The notes: a model not told the origin generated them from the sequence alone. A DNA stretch of 64,000 bases from Paramagnetospirillum magneticum AMB-1 (GCF_000009985.1 NC_007626.1:3589943-3653942), one strand, 5' to 3'; counted from the first letter of the stretch, positions 43,471 to 54,362 are shown. Made by a program: numbers and translations.

Positions 43471-44129
43471 CAGCCTCCGCACGCCTTGCGAAACGCTTCG
43501 ATCCAGCCGGCCATCTCGTCGGGACGGGTCTTCAGGGCGGCGCGGTTGACGATCAGGCGGCTCGTCACCTCGGCCAGCACCTCCACTTCCTTCAGGCCGT
43601 TGGCCTTCAGGGTGGCGCCCGACGACACCAGGTCGACGATGCGGGTGCACAGTCCCAGCGACGGTGCCAGTTCCATGGCGCCGTTGAGCTTGACGCATTC
43701 GGCCTGGACGCCGCGCGCCGCGAAATGGCGCTTGGTCACTTCCGGGTATTTGGTGGCGATGCGCACGTGGCTCCAGCGCCGCGGATCGTCCGAGGCGGCC
43801 AGATCGTCGGGCTCGGCCACCGACAGGCGGCAGGCACCGATCCCTAAGTCCAGGGGCGCGTAGATCTCGGGGTAATCGAATTCCATCAGCACGTCGTTGC
43901 CCGCCACGCCCAGATGGGCGGCTCCGAAGGCCACGAACGTGGCGACGTCGAACGAGCGCACCCGAATGATGTCGATATGGGGATGGTTGGTGCCAAAGCG
44001 CAACAGCCGGCTCTTCGGATCGTCGAAGGCGGGTTCCGGCAGGATGCCGGCGGCACGGACCAGGGGCATGGCCTCGTCGAGAATACGGCCCTTGGGCAGG
44101 GCGATGACCAGTTTGTCTTGCGGGCTCAC
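43470..44129 (-). CDS. hisG: ATP phosphoribosyltransferase, short form
   Basis: 219 residues from a GTG. LVIALPKGRILDEAM is the N-terminus and EVEVLAEVTSRLIVNRAALK the end; GLCTRIVDLVSSGATLKANGL is the phosphate loop. It lacks the C-terminal regulatory domain, so it is the short form that needs HisZ, which is not in this window. It catalyses the first step of histidine synthesis. First gene of the unit, divergent from the OmpR-like regulator across 146 bp. Confidence 0.95.
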   Translation of the reverse strand: MSPQDKLVIALPKGRILDEAMPLVRAAGILPEPAFDDPKSRLLRFGTNHPHIDIIRVRSFDVATFVAFGAAHLGVAGNDVLMEFDYPEIYAPLDLGIGACRLSVAEPDDLAASDDPRRWSHVRIATKYPEVTKRHFAARGVQAECVKLNGAMELAPSLGLCTRIVDLVSSGATLKANGLKEVEVLAEVTSRLIVNRAALKTRPDEMAGWIEAFRKACGG

Positions 44130-44275
44130 GGCGATTGAAACTCATATCTTCCGGGGAGCCCTGTTTACCCGGTTTCGCGCCCCCGTTCCAGTGCGGAGAA
44201 ACTATCTTTCGTCTGTTACCATCGGTTACCGAAAAGCAACCGACGCCGGAGAGCCGGCAGGCTATAACGGATGCC

Positions 44276-45001
44276 ATGGACAACACCAATCCACATATCC
44301 TGGTCGTGGATGACGACCGCGAAATCCGCGATCTGCTGACCAAGTTCATGATGCGGCACGGCCTGCGGGTCAGCGCCGCCAAGGACGGAATCGAGATGGC
44401 CAGGGTGCTCGACGAGCGCCGCATCGACCTGGTAGTGCTCGACCTGATGCTGCCGGGCGAGGACGGGCTGAGCCTGTGCCGCCGCCTTCGGGAGACGCGG
44501 GCCGGGCTGCCCATCATCATGCTGACCGCCATGGGCGAGGACACCGACCGCATCGTTGGCCTGGAAATGGGCGCCGACGATTACGTGGCCAAGCCCTTCA
44601 ATCCCCGCGAATTGCTGGCCCGCATCAAGGCGGTGCTGCGCCGGACCCAGACCGCCGAGGAGGCCCCGGCTAAACGCGGCGGCGCCAAGGCGTGCTTCCT
44701 GGGCTGGACCCTGGACCTGGCGACCCGCGACCTGCATTCGCCCGACGGCGTGATGGTGGCGCTGTCAGCGGGTGAGTTCGGCCTGCTGCAGGTCTTCGTC
44801 GAGCATCCCCGCCGGGTGCTGTCGCGCGACCAGTTGCTGGATTTCGCGCGTGGCCGCTCGGCGGTGCCCTTCGACCGCTCCATCGACATCCAGGTCAGCC
44901 GCCTGAGGAAGCGCATCGGCGACGACGCCCGCGACCCGCAGATCATCAAGACGGTGCGGGGCGGCGGCTATCTCTTCACCCCCGAAGTGGAACGGTCATG
45001 A
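44276..45001 (+). CDS. OmpR-family response regulator
   Basis: 241 residues from MDNTNPHILVVDDDREIRDL. Receiver with the acidic pair VDDDRE, phospho-acceptor D in LVVLDLMLPGEDG, T in IMLTAMG and K in VAKPFNPREL. The C-terminal winged helix (SAGEFGLLQVFVEHPRRVLSRDQLL, DRSIDIQVSRLRKRIGDD, IKTVRGGGYLF) is OmpR-type. The stop overlaps the kinase start as ATGA. Target genes are unknown. Confidence 0.93.
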   Translation: MDNTNPHILVVDDDREIRDLLTKFMMRHGLRVSAAKDGIEMARVLDERRIDLVVLDLMLPGEDGLSLCRRLRETRAGLPIIMLTAMGEDTDRIVGLEMGADDYVAKPFNPRELLARIKAVLRRTQTAEEAPAKRGGAKACFLGWTLDLATRDLHSPDGVMVALSAGEFGLLQVFVEHPRRVLSRDQLLDFARGRSAVPFDRSIDIQVSRLRKRIGDDARDPQIIKTVRGGGYLFTPEVERS

Positions 45002-46499
45002 GCTCCTTGCGCGCCAAGGGACTGAGGGTGCTGCCCGACAGCGTGGTGGGGCGGACCGCCCTGGTGCTAGTCGCCGCCCTGATGATCTCGGCGGCGGCGG
45101 CGGTGGTGCTGTTCGCCGCCCAGCGCCAGGAAGCGCTGGAGACCATCGGCGGCCGCAACGCCGCCGAACGGGTGGCCGGCCTGGTCACCCTGGCCGAGCA
45201 ACTGCCCCCGGACCAGCGCCAGGACACCCTCAGCAGCCAGGAATCGTCGCAATTCCGGGTGGGCTGGGGCCCGCAGCCCGCAGCCTGGACAACGAGGATT
45301 TCGGTCTGGCCGCCTATGTCCACTCCGCCCTGAAGGAAGGGTTGGACGGGCGCGAGATCAAGGTTTCCACCCGTCCCGGCCCCTTGGGCAACGGCCCCAG
45401 CACCGGCGTGGGGCGTGGTGGCGGGCGGCATATGCATGGCCCCGGCCCCGGCTTCGCCGGGCCACCCGAAAATCGCCCCGGCTTTGGCGGGCCGCCCGAC
45501 GGCCGACCCGGCTTTGGGGGACCCGGCAGCGGCGGCGGCGGCGGCGGCAGGGTGATCGGCCCGGCGCTGCGCGTCTCGGTGCATCTCAACGACGGGTCCT
45601 GGCTGAACGTGCTGGCGCCCCTGGACCTGGGCGATCCCCTGTGGCGGCCGCGCTTCGTGGCGCCGCTGGTCATCGCCCTGGTACTGGTCACCCTGTTCTC
45701 CCTGATGGCGGTGCGCCGCGCCACCCGCCCCTTCGCCACCTTCGCCCAGGCGGCCGAGCGGCTGGGGGTGGATGTCTCGGCCCCGCCATTGCCCGAGACC
45801 GGCCCGCGCGAGGTGCGCCAGGCGGCCCAGGCCTTCAACATCATGCAAGGCCGCATCACCCGCTTCGTCCAGGACCGCACCCAGATGCTGGCGGCCATCA
45901 GCCATGATCTGAAGACCCCCATCACCCGGCTGCGCCTGCGCGCCGAGTTCATGGACGACGACGACCAGCGGGCCAAGATGCTATCGGACCTGGAAGAGAT
46001 GGAGGCGATGATCGCCTCGACCCTGGCCTTCGCCCGCGATGACGCCGCCAGCGAACCCCGCCTGCGCCTTGATCTGGCCGCCATGCTCCAGGGCATGGTC
46101 GAGGATCTGGACGATCTCGGCGCCCGCTGTAGCTACGAGGGACCGCAATCCCTGGTGCTGGAGGCTCGCCCCGCCGCCCTGAAGCGAGCCCTGTCCAATG
46201 TCATCGACAACGCCATCAAGTATGGCGGCTCGGCGGCGGTGGCCCTGGAAACCAGTGGCCGTGAGGCGAGGATCACCATCGACGACCAGGGGCCGGGCAT
46301 CCCGGCGGAGGCGCACGAACGGGTCTTCGCCCCCTTCGTGCGGCTGGAAGCCTCGCGCTCACGCGATACCGGCGGCACCGGGCTGGGGCTGGCCGTGGCG
46401 CGGGCTGCCATCCGCGCCCATGGCGGCGACATTGCCCTGGCCGACCGGCCGGGCGGCGGATTACGGGTGACGGTCACCCTGCCGGGTATGGGGCGGTAG
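44998..46499 (+). pseudogene. EnvZ-like sensor histidine kinase with an apparent 1-base frameshift
   Basis: The first frame (44998 to about 45275) gives a membrane segment (TALVLVAALMISAAAAVVLFAA) and part of the periplasmic domain to FRVGWGPQP. It then continues in another frame as RSLDNEDFGLAAYVHSALKE. The rest holds a Gly/Pro-rich loop, a second membrane segment (FVAPLVIALVLVTLFSLMAV), HAMP, HisKA with H in ISHDLKTPITRLRLRAEF, and HATPase (DQGPGIPAEAHERVF, TGGTGLGLAVARA). The break lies in the direct repeat CCCGCAG-CCCGCAG, so a one-base loss is likely. Partner of the regulator at 44276. Confidence 0.85.
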
Positions 46500-46502
46500 G
46501 AC

Positions 46503-49500
46503 TCAGCCTTCCCTCTTGGGCGGGGCCAGTGAGATTTCCACCTTGCCGGTGAAGGGCCGAAGCGTCGGCGCCGGCTTGGGCCGGGGCGGCGCCAGGGCGA
46601 TATCATCGCCATCCTCAGCCTCCAGCTTGGCCATGGCGGCTTCCACGGCGGCGGCGACCTCGGCCAGTTCCGCGTCGGAGGACTCCGCCGGAGCCTCTTC
46701 CGCCTCGGCCAGCAAGGCCCGCATGTCGTCTTCCGAGAAACCGGCCCCGGCACCGATCTCGGGCAGGTCTTCCTCGGGCAGCGGCTCTTCGTTGTTTTCC
46801 TCGAGCAGGGCGGCGATCTCGTCGTCGCTCATGGCGCCGCCCAGGTCGAACAGCGAGGGCGGTGGCCCGTCGGGAGCACACGGTACCGCCTGCTCCGACA
46901 GCGCCGCCAGATCATCGTCGGAAAAGCCCATGGCCGAGCCGAGCGCCGGCAGGTCGGCGGCGGACGGCGCCCCCTCTTCCCCCTCGCCCTCTTCGCTTTC
47001 CTCAAGCAGAGCGGCGATATCGTCGTCACTCATGGCGGCATGAAACGAGAAATCGGGCTTGGGCACCGTCTCGTCAGCCACCAGTTGCGCGTCGAATTCT
47101 TCTTCCTCGGTCGCCTCGGCCAGCAATGCCGTCAGGTCGGCGTCGGACAGGATTGTGGAGGTCAACTCGGCACCCGGGGGATGCAGATCCTCCTCCACCT
47201 GGTCTTCCGGGTCGCCCATGGCGAGAATCCCGGCCAGATCCTCGTCGGACAGGGTGCCTTCCGCTTCCTCTCCGGCCGGAGGCTCGACGGCACTCTCCTC
47301 CTCGTCGGGTCCGGCCTCTTCCAGCAGCGCCGCGATATCGGCGTCGGACAAGATGGTGGAGCCGAGGTCTCCCAGTTGGGCGGGGGCGCACGGAGCCGGC
47401 TCCTCGTCATCCCCCAGGTCGGCGACTTCGCCCATGGACAAGATGGCGGCAAGGTCGTCGTCGGACAGGGTGCCTTCCTGAACCAGCGCCGACGCGTCGT
47501 CCAGAAGGACGGCCATGTCGTCGTCGGACAGGATGGTCGACCCCAGTTCGCCCAGATCGGCCGGGGCGGCGGGCGCGGGCTCCTCGTCCTCGCCCAGCTC
47601 CGCGACCTCGGCCATGTCCAGGATGGCGGCCATGTCGTCGTCGGACAGGGTTCCTTCGGAAAATGGGACCGAGGGCTGGTCGTCGAGGTGATCCTGTTCG
47701 TCCTCGACGACGGAAGGCTCCTCCTCGACGATGGGAGACTCGTCCTCGGCGACCGGCGGCTCGTCCTCGGTGACCGGCGGCTCGTCCTCGACAACCGGCG
47801 GCTCGTCCTCGACAACCGGCGGCTCGTCCTCGGCGACCGGCGGCTCGTCCTCGACGACCAGCGGCTCGTCCTCGACAACCGGCGGCTCGTCCTCGACGAC
47901 CAGCGGCTCGTCCTCGGCGACCGGCGGCTCGTCCTCGACGACCAGCGGCTCGTCCTCGGCGACCGGCGGCTCGTCCTCGACGACCAGCGGCTCGTCCTCG
48001 ACGACCAGCGGCTCGTCCTCGGCGACCGGCGGCTCGTCCTCGACGACGGGAGGCCCTTCCTCTGCCGGAGCCGGTTCGTCCTCGGCCGGAATGGCGCGCA
48101 TGACTGCCAGCAATTCGGAGGACAGCAACGCCTGGAGATTGGGCTCGGGCGACTGCGGCTCTTCCTCGACCGCTGGGGAAGCCATGACCTCGGACGACAC
48201 CCGGCGGCGCAGGTGATAGACCGTTTGCTTGCCGAAATCCTTGGCCAGCGACAGCACGCCCACATATTCGCAGGCGAACCGCTCGGCGAAATCCTCGCCC
48301 CGGTTCTGGGCCTCCGAGCGCATGGCGCTCTGTTCGGCGGTCAGGACGGCGACGAATTGCTGGGTGGCATAGACGTGGCCGATCACCGTCACCGGCTCCA
48401 GCCGGGCGGCGCGGTTGATGTGGCTGCCGTAGAAGTTCTGCCGGCCGCAGATGGGGTCGACCGCCTGGAACACCGGACCGGCATGCAGGGAAATGCGCAG
48501 GTTCAGCGGATGGGGCAGGCGGTCGGCCAGCTCCTCGTCGGCCTTCAGCACCATCTCCTGCAGGGTCTGGGCGTATTCGGCCATGGGCGAGGCCTTGTCC
48601 ATCACCGCGAAGATGGCGTCGCCCCAGGTGTTGATGGCCAGGGGCTGATGTTCCAGCCCAGCCATGCCCTCGGATATGATGCGCAGGAAGTCGAGGAACA
48701 CCGGGGTGTGTTCCTCCTTCAGCTTGGAATAGCCGGCGATGTCGCAGAACATCATGGAGCGGATGACGCGGCCTTCGCCCTTTTCCTCGTCCCCGTCGCC
48801 ATCCAGGTCGGGCATGGCGGGGATGTAGTCCCCGGCCAGATCGGGAAATTGCTGCAGCAATCCGTCGAGATCGATGATGCGCAGGCGGGAGATATCCTCC
48901 CACTGGTCGATGAAATCGGCGGCGCCGCCCACCAGCGAGCCGGGCATCATGTCCCACACCGCCAGCAGATAGGGCGCCGTGCGCAGGAAATTGGCCCGCA
49001 GGGTCGCCAGGCCGTGCAGGCACTGATTGGCGAAGCGGTACAGCATGCCGTGGCCGAGATAGCGCTCCTCGGTGGCATAGGTCACGGTATTGGCCAGCTT
49101 CAGGGCGTTGCGAAAGCGCATTTCCCAGCGCGAGCCGCCATAGCGCACATTCTCGGCGATGAAATCGTCGATGGCGTAGGGCATCACCACGTTGACCTCG
49201 GCGCCGCGCTCCAGCATGGCCTCGATGAACAGCAGGTCCGAGCCGCAGGCGGCCATGGAATAGCCCACCTGGGCGCCCAGCTCATCCAGGGACTTGGCGA
49301 TCTCGGCCCGCACCGCCGCCTCCAGCTCGGGCGGGAAGTGCGGCCCCTCGCCCGGACGGTCGAGGGGATGGCCGGTGAACACCGCCACGGTCGGCGGCTT
49401 GATGATGTCGAACACCGCCTCGGGAACGACCAGACCGCCTTCCTGCAGCAGGGCCAGCTGCTTGAGCGCCGCCACCGTGCTGCCGTAATGGATGCCTTCC

Positions 49501-49907
49501 AGGGTGCTGGCCCAGGCGAAGGAGGCCAGGGCGTCCTGCACCTCGCCCAACAGCAGATGCGCCTCGGCCACGGTGACCAGCAATTGGTAGCGCTCTTCCG
49601 GCGACAGCGACAGGTCGGTCTCGGCGTGGGACACCCGGTCGCGGACCCGGCGCGCCAGTTCGCGGGCGCCGTCGTGATCGCCCAGCAGCCACGAGGTCAC
49701 CGCCGCGTCGATGCCGTCGCGGGACGCGTTGCTGATGTGGAAGGCGCGCAGGAACAGCTCGCGGCAATGTTCGAGATCGCCCCGCAGCCCCGAGGCCAGC
49801 CAGGCCTCGCGGAACACCCCGGCCAGGGAGGTGTAGGTCTCGGCATCGGCGCTGGCCACCAGCTTCTTGCCGCGCACCAGTTCCAGCGCCTCGGCCAGTT
49901 CGGCCAT
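46503..49907 (-). CDS. Class III nucleotidyl cyclase with acidic heptads and a FliM-like motif array
   Basis: 1134 residues in this frame. An N-terminal helical TPR-like region (AETYTSLAGVFREAWLASG), then a middle domain. The class III cyclase domain at about 380-560 has metal-binding D in MFCDIAGYSKL, NTWGDAIFAVMD, LRISLHAGPVF and the N/R pair in SHINRAARLEP. Residues about 617-736 are 17 heptads of the type PPVVEDE. Residues about 750-1075 contain about ten copies of an LSDDDIAALL-like motif that resembles the FliM N-terminal LSQxEIDALL motif. There is no membrane segment. ATP or GTP preference cannot be read from the sequence. The first 100 or so residues lie upstream in another frame. Confidence 0.85.
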   Translation of the reverse strand: MAELAEALELVRGKKLVASADAETYTSLAGVFREAWLASGLRGDLEHCRELFLRAFHISNASRDGIDAAVTSWLLGDHDGARELARRVRDRVSHAETDLSLSPEERYQLLVTVAEAHLLLGEVQDALASFAWASTLEGIHYGSTVAALKQLALLQEGGLVVPEAVFDIIKPPTVAVFTGHPLDRPGEGPHFPPELEAAVRAEIAKSLDELGAQVGYSMAACGSDLLFIEAMLERGAEVNVVMPYAIDDFIAENVRYGGSRWEMRFRNALKLANTVTYATEERYLGHGMLYRFANQCLHGLATLRANFLRTAPYLLAVWDMMPGSLVGGAADFIDQWEDISRLRIIDLDGLLQQFPDLAGDYIPAMPDLDGDGDEEKGEGRVIRSMMFCDIAGYSKLKEEHTPVFLDFLRIISEGMAGLEHQPLAINTWGDAIFAVMDKASPMAEYAQTLQEMVLKADEELADRLPHPLNLRISLHAGPVFQAVDPICGRQNFYGSHINRAARLEPVTVIGHVYATQQFVAVLTAEQSAMRSEAQNRGEDFAERFACEYVGVLSLAKDFGKQTVYHLRRRVSSEVMASPAVEEEPQSPEPNLQALLSSELLAVMRAIPAEDEPAPAEEGPPVVEDEPPVAEDEPLVVEDEPLVVEDEPPVAEDEPLVVEDEPPVAEDEPLVVEDEPPVVEDEPLVVEDEPPVAEDEPPVVEDEPPVVEDEPPVTEDEPPVAEDESPIVEEEPSVVEDEQDHLDDQPSVPFSEGTLSDDDMAAILDMAEVAELGEDEEPAPAAPADLGELGSTILSDDDMAVLLDDASALVQEGTLSDDDLAAILSMGEVADLGDDEEPAPCAPAQLGDLGSTILSDADIAALLEEAGPDEEESAVEPPAGEEAEGTLSDEDLAGILAMGDPEDQVEEDLHPPGAELTSTILSDADLTALLAEATEEEEFDAQLVADETVPKPDFSFHAAMSDDDIAALLEESEEGEGEEGAPSAADLPALGSAMGFSDDDLAALSEQAVPCAPDGPPPSLFDLGGAMSDDEIAALLEENNEEPLPEEDLPEIGAGAGFSEDDMRALLAEAEEAPAESSDAELAEVAAAVEAAMAKLEAEDGDDIALAPPRPKPAPTLRPFTGKVEISLAPPKREG
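47699..48055. repeat. 21-bp tandem repeat, about 17 units, inside the cyclase gene
   Basis: Units of 21 bp built on GGCGGCTCGTCCTCG with variable remainder, encoding heptads (P/L)(P/L)V(V/A)EDE on the minus strand. Copies differ by few bases, so unit number may vary between strains without breaking the frame. Confidence 0.85.
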
Positions 49908-50245
49908 GGAGGCCAGGTGTCCTGGCTGTCGGCCTCGTCCAGCCCCTCGACGGCGCGGCGCAGGGAGTTGTGCAGGCGGTGGAACGGCCCCTCGTCGATC
50001 AGGATGACGTCGAGCACCGGCTGCAGCAGGCGGCGCGCCTCGTCCACGGCGCCGGTCTGGGACAGCGCCACGGCGCCGAAGATGGCCAGCTTGAAGCTGT
50101 CGGGATATTGCCGCAGGCCGTCGCGCGCCGTGTCGTGGGCCAGGAAGTTCTGGCCCTCTTCCAGCAATTCACGGGTGATCCGCTCCCACTCGGACAGGCT
50201 GCGGAGCGTATTAGCGCCGGCGCTGATCGGGGTCGAATCCGCCAA
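49697..50245 (-). CDS. N-terminal frame of the nucleotidyl cyclase (separated by a frameshift)
   Basis: Starts MADSTPISAGANTLRSLSEW. To about 49925 it encodes helical TPR-like repeats (FAVGA-type: FKLAIFGAVALSQTGAVDEARRLLQP, HRLHNSLRRAVEGLDEADSQD). Beyond that point the frame turns into a Pro/Trp-rich shadow. The true continuation is HLASMAELAEALELV in the frame of the main cyclase ORF. One missing C in CAGGACACCTGG would explain the break. A sequencing error, a pseudogene or a real split gene are all possible. Confidence 0.6.
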   Translation of the reverse strand: MADSTPISAGANTLRSLSEWERITRELLEEGQNFLAHDTARDGLRQYPDSFKLAIFGAVALSQTGAVDEARRLLQPVLDVILIDEGPFHRLHNSLRRAVEGLDEADSQDTWPPWPNWPRRWNWCAARSWWPAPMPRPTPPWPGCSARPGWPRGCGAISNIAASCSCAPSTSATRPATASTRR

Positions 50246-50463
50246 GGTGGGCCAAACCTTATCCTATGGGTCTGAATACCTGTGTACCATGCCCCGGCGC
50301 GAGCCGAAAGAGGGCCTGGAAATCCTGTCCTTGGGCAATAGGCCCGTGCCGCCGACCCCGTGCCGGCTCGTGAACTGCCGGCATGGATTCAGACGGATGG
50401 ACTCGGTTCCCAACCGCTAGTATCGTGCCATCAGGTTATTTTTTTATGAGAGGAGACGGATTT

Positions 50464-50664
50464 ATGAAGAAGATTATTCTGGTTGCGGGGACCGTTCTGC
50501 TGCTGGCCGGCTGCTCGGGCCGCTGGGAGCCCTTCGGCGGCTTCACCGATCCGGTGTGCATGCCCGATGGCTCGGTGTCGTTCTACCAGCAGCCCGACGA
50601 CAAGGGCCAGCTCGGCACGCCGCGCGCCACCAAGGAAAACTGCCCCTGGAACAAGGCCAAGTAG
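50464..50664 (+). CDS. Small lipoprotein
   Basis: 66 residues, MKKIILVAGTVLLLAGCSGR, with a lipobox LLAGC and lipidated C17. GAGGAG nine bases upstream fixes the start. The mature part has two more cysteines (DPVCMPDG, ENCPWN) that may form a disulfide. Function unknown. It is followed by a strong bidirectional terminator. Confidence 0.8.
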   Translation: MKKIILVAGTVLLLAGCSGRWEPFGGFTDPVCMPDGSVSFYQQPDDKGQLGTPRATKENCPWNKAK

Positions 50665-50684
50665 GCCTTCCGACAGCAGTTACG

Positions 50685-50712
50685 AAAAGGGCCCCGGAAG
50701 GGGCCCTTTTTT
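50685..50712. terminator. Bidirectional Rho-independent terminator
   Basis: Stem GGGCCCC / GGGGCCC (50689-50695 and 50700-50706), loop GGAA, flanked by AAAA on one side and TTTTTT on the other. It serves the lipoprotein (plus) and the thioesterase (minus). Confidence 0.9.
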
Positions 50713-50715
50713 GTC

Positions 50716-51120
50716 TCACTCTTCCGGGGGAACCGGCCGCTTCTTGCCCTGGTCGTCCACCGCCACATAGGTGAAGACCGCGCTGGTCACCTTGACCAGG
50801 GCATCGCTGCCGCCATGGCGGCGCACCCAGGCCTCGACCCGCACCGACAGCGAGGTCCGCCCCACCCGCAGGATCTCGGTGTAGCAGCTGACCTCGTCGC
50901 CCACATAGACAGGCTGGTGGAATTCCATGCCCTCCACCGCCACGGTGGGGGTGTGGCCCCGCGCCCGGCGATAGGAATGGGTGCCGCCCGCCAGGTCCAT
51001 CTGGCTCATCAGCCAGCCGCCGAACACATGGCCGAAAGGATTGGTGTCGGCGGGCATGGCGATGGCCCGGGTGGACAGGCGGCCGCGCGGCGCCCCGCTG
51101 ATTTCAATGCTCTCGCTCAT
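50716..51120 (-). CDS. Acyl-CoA thioesterase, YciA-like hotdog protein
   Basis: 134 residues. The motif NPFGHVFGGWLMSQMDLAGG is the YciA/BACH hotdog helix, with VAVEGMEFHQPVYVGDEVSCY as the partner strand. It hydrolyses short- to medium-chain acyl-CoA esters. It is convergent with the lipoprotein gene and divergent from parE across 93 bp. Confidence 0.9.
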   Translation of the reverse strand: MSESIEISGAPRGRLSTRAIAMPADTNPFGHVFGGWLMSQMDLAGGTHSYRRARGHTPTVAVEGMEFHQPVYVGDEVSCYTEILRVGRTSLSVRVEAWVRRHGGSDALVKVTSAVFTYVAVDDQGKKRPVPPEE

Positions 51121-51213
51121 GGATTGTCCCGATCTTACAATATCTTGTGGTTAACTCCGACGACGCTACAGCATGCGCTTGCGCATCGGGCACGCATTTC
51201 TATAATGCCAGCC

Positions 51214-53205
<1,992 letters not shown>

Positions 53206-53237
53206 TCGCCGCACCCATCTATTGCGAGGAAAAGATC

Positions 53238-53411
53238 ATGGCCGACGAGAATTTGAGCCCCGGCAACATTGCCAAGGCGCTGGGCGTGTCCGATGGCAAG
53301 GTGAAGAAGGCCATCAAGGATCTGGGGCTCGAGCCCGCCGCCAAGCGCGGCGTGTGCAGCTTCTATGCCCCCGATCAGGTGGCCAGGATCAAGGCGGCTG
53401 TGGGGGCCTGA
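53238..53411 (+). CDS. Small helix-turn-helix-like protein
   Basis: 57 residues, MADENLSPGNIAKALGVSDG, then KVKKAIKDLGLEP and an ending FYAPDQVARIKAAVGA. The pattern NIAKALGVSDGKVKKAIKDLG fits a MerR/excisionase-like winged helix. GCGAGGA precedes the ATG. It fills the gap between parE and the Crp/Fnr gene and would be missed by a 60-residue cutoff. Role unknown. Confidence 0.6.
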   Translation: MADENLSPGNIAKALGVSDGKVKKAIKDLGLEPAAKRGVCSFYAPDQVARIKAAVGA

Positions 53412-53416
53412 ACCCC

Positions 53417-54076
53417 GTGGCACAGCCCACGCAGGACTGGACCCGCACCGTCCCCGATCTGGCCGGGCTGGACCAGCCGACCCGCGACCGGCTGCGGGCG
53501 CTCTGCCGCCCGGCCAGCCTTCCCGCCGGCACCCGGGTGTTCGGCGAGGGCAGCCCGTGTCAGGCCTACCTGATCCTGCTGTCAGGCGAGGTCCGGGTGC
53601 AGAAGGTGGCGGAATCGGGCCGCGAGATCGTCCTTTACCGCGTCGCGGCGGGCGAGACCTGCATCGTGACCACCGCCTGCCTGATGAGCGGGGTGGATTA
53701 CGATGCCGAGGGCATCGCCGAAAGCGACGTCACCGCCCAGATCCTGCCGGCCTCGGCCTTCCGCGAGTTGCTGGGGCGTTCGGAAGCCTTCCGCGACTTC
53801 GTCTTCCGCGCCTACGGCTCGCGCATTTCCAGCCTGCTGATGCTGATCGACGAGGTGGCGTTCGGCCGCATGGACCGCCGGCTTGCCGCCTGCCTGCTGG
53901 CGCGGGCCAAGGGCAGCGGTTCGGTCACCGCCACCCACCAGGATCTTGCCGTGGAACTGGGCAGCGCCCGCGAGGTGATCAGCCGCCTGCTCAAGGATTT
54001 CGAGCGACGAGGCTGGGTCGCCCTGTCGCGGGGCAGCCTGACCCTGACCAATCCTGCGGCGCTGGCCGAGAACTAA
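53417..54076 (+). CDS. Crp/Fnr-family transcriptional regulator
   Basis: 219 residues from GTG at 53417. Cyclic-nucleotide-binding fold (FGEGSPCQAYLILLSGEVRVQK, YRVAAGETCIVTTACLM) and a C-terminal winged helix (THQDLAVELGSAREVISRLLKDFERRG). The TCIVTTACLM segment is typical of regulators found beside DUF2892 genes; Fnr iron-sulfur cysteines at the N-terminus are absent. It is followed by such a DUF2892 gene, its probable target. Confidence 0.88.
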   Translation: MAQPTQDWTRTVPDLAGLDQPTRDRLRALCRPASLPAGTRVFGEGSPCQAYLILLSGEVRVQKVAESGREIVLYRVAAGETCIVTTACLMSGVDYDAEGIAESDVTAQILPASAFRELLGRSEAFRDFVFRAYGSRISSLLMLIDEVAFGRMDRRLAACLLARAKGSGSVTATHQDLAVELGSAREVISRLLKDFERRGWVALSRGSLTLTNPAALAEN

Positions 54077-54173
54077 ATTAGCAAAGTGTGTGACTAGATC
54101 ACCGACAGGCCGCCGCTGCCGCTCCTATGCTCGGGCCATCTTCGGATAACCGAACCAGCACGGAGTGGACATC

Positions 54174-54362
54174 ATGAACAAGAACGTCGGCGGCATCGAC
54201 CGCATCCTGCGCATCGTGGTCGGCCTGGTCCTGATCGGCCTGACCCTGACGGGCATCATCGGCCTGTGGGGCTGGATCGGCGTGGTGCCGCTGGCCACCG
54301 CCGCCATCGGCTGGTGCCCGGCCTATCTGCCCTTCGGCATCAAGACCTGCAAGATGAACTGA
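54174..54362 (+). CDS. DUF2892 (YgaP-like) inner membrane protein
   Basis: 62 residues, MNKNVGGIDRILRIVVGLVL. Two membrane segments (RIVVGLVLIGLTLTGIIG and WIGVVPLATAAIG) and the conserved end GWCPAYLPFGIKTCKMN with two cysteines. The family occurs alone or fused to rhodanese. The start is chosen at the conserved MNKNVGGIDR; GGAG precedes it. Likely controlled by the Crp/Fnr gene upstream. Confidence 0.88.
   Translation: MNKNVGGIDRILRIVVGLVLIGLTLTGIIGLWGWIGVVPLATAAIGWCPAYLPFGIKTCKMN

Noticed and set aside
42211..43863. 550-residue open frame antisense to hisD and hisG
   Set aside because: Shadow frame over two conserved biosynthetic genes.
47699..48055. Regular repeats as a CRISPR array
   Set aside because: The 21-bp units are contiguous, have no spacers, and encode in-frame heptads of the cyclase.
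47040..50420. 1126-residue open frame antisense to the nucleotidyl cyclase
   Set aside because: It is the mirror of a GC-rich gene with regular repeats. The minus-strand frame has clear cyclase motifs; the plus-strand frame has none.
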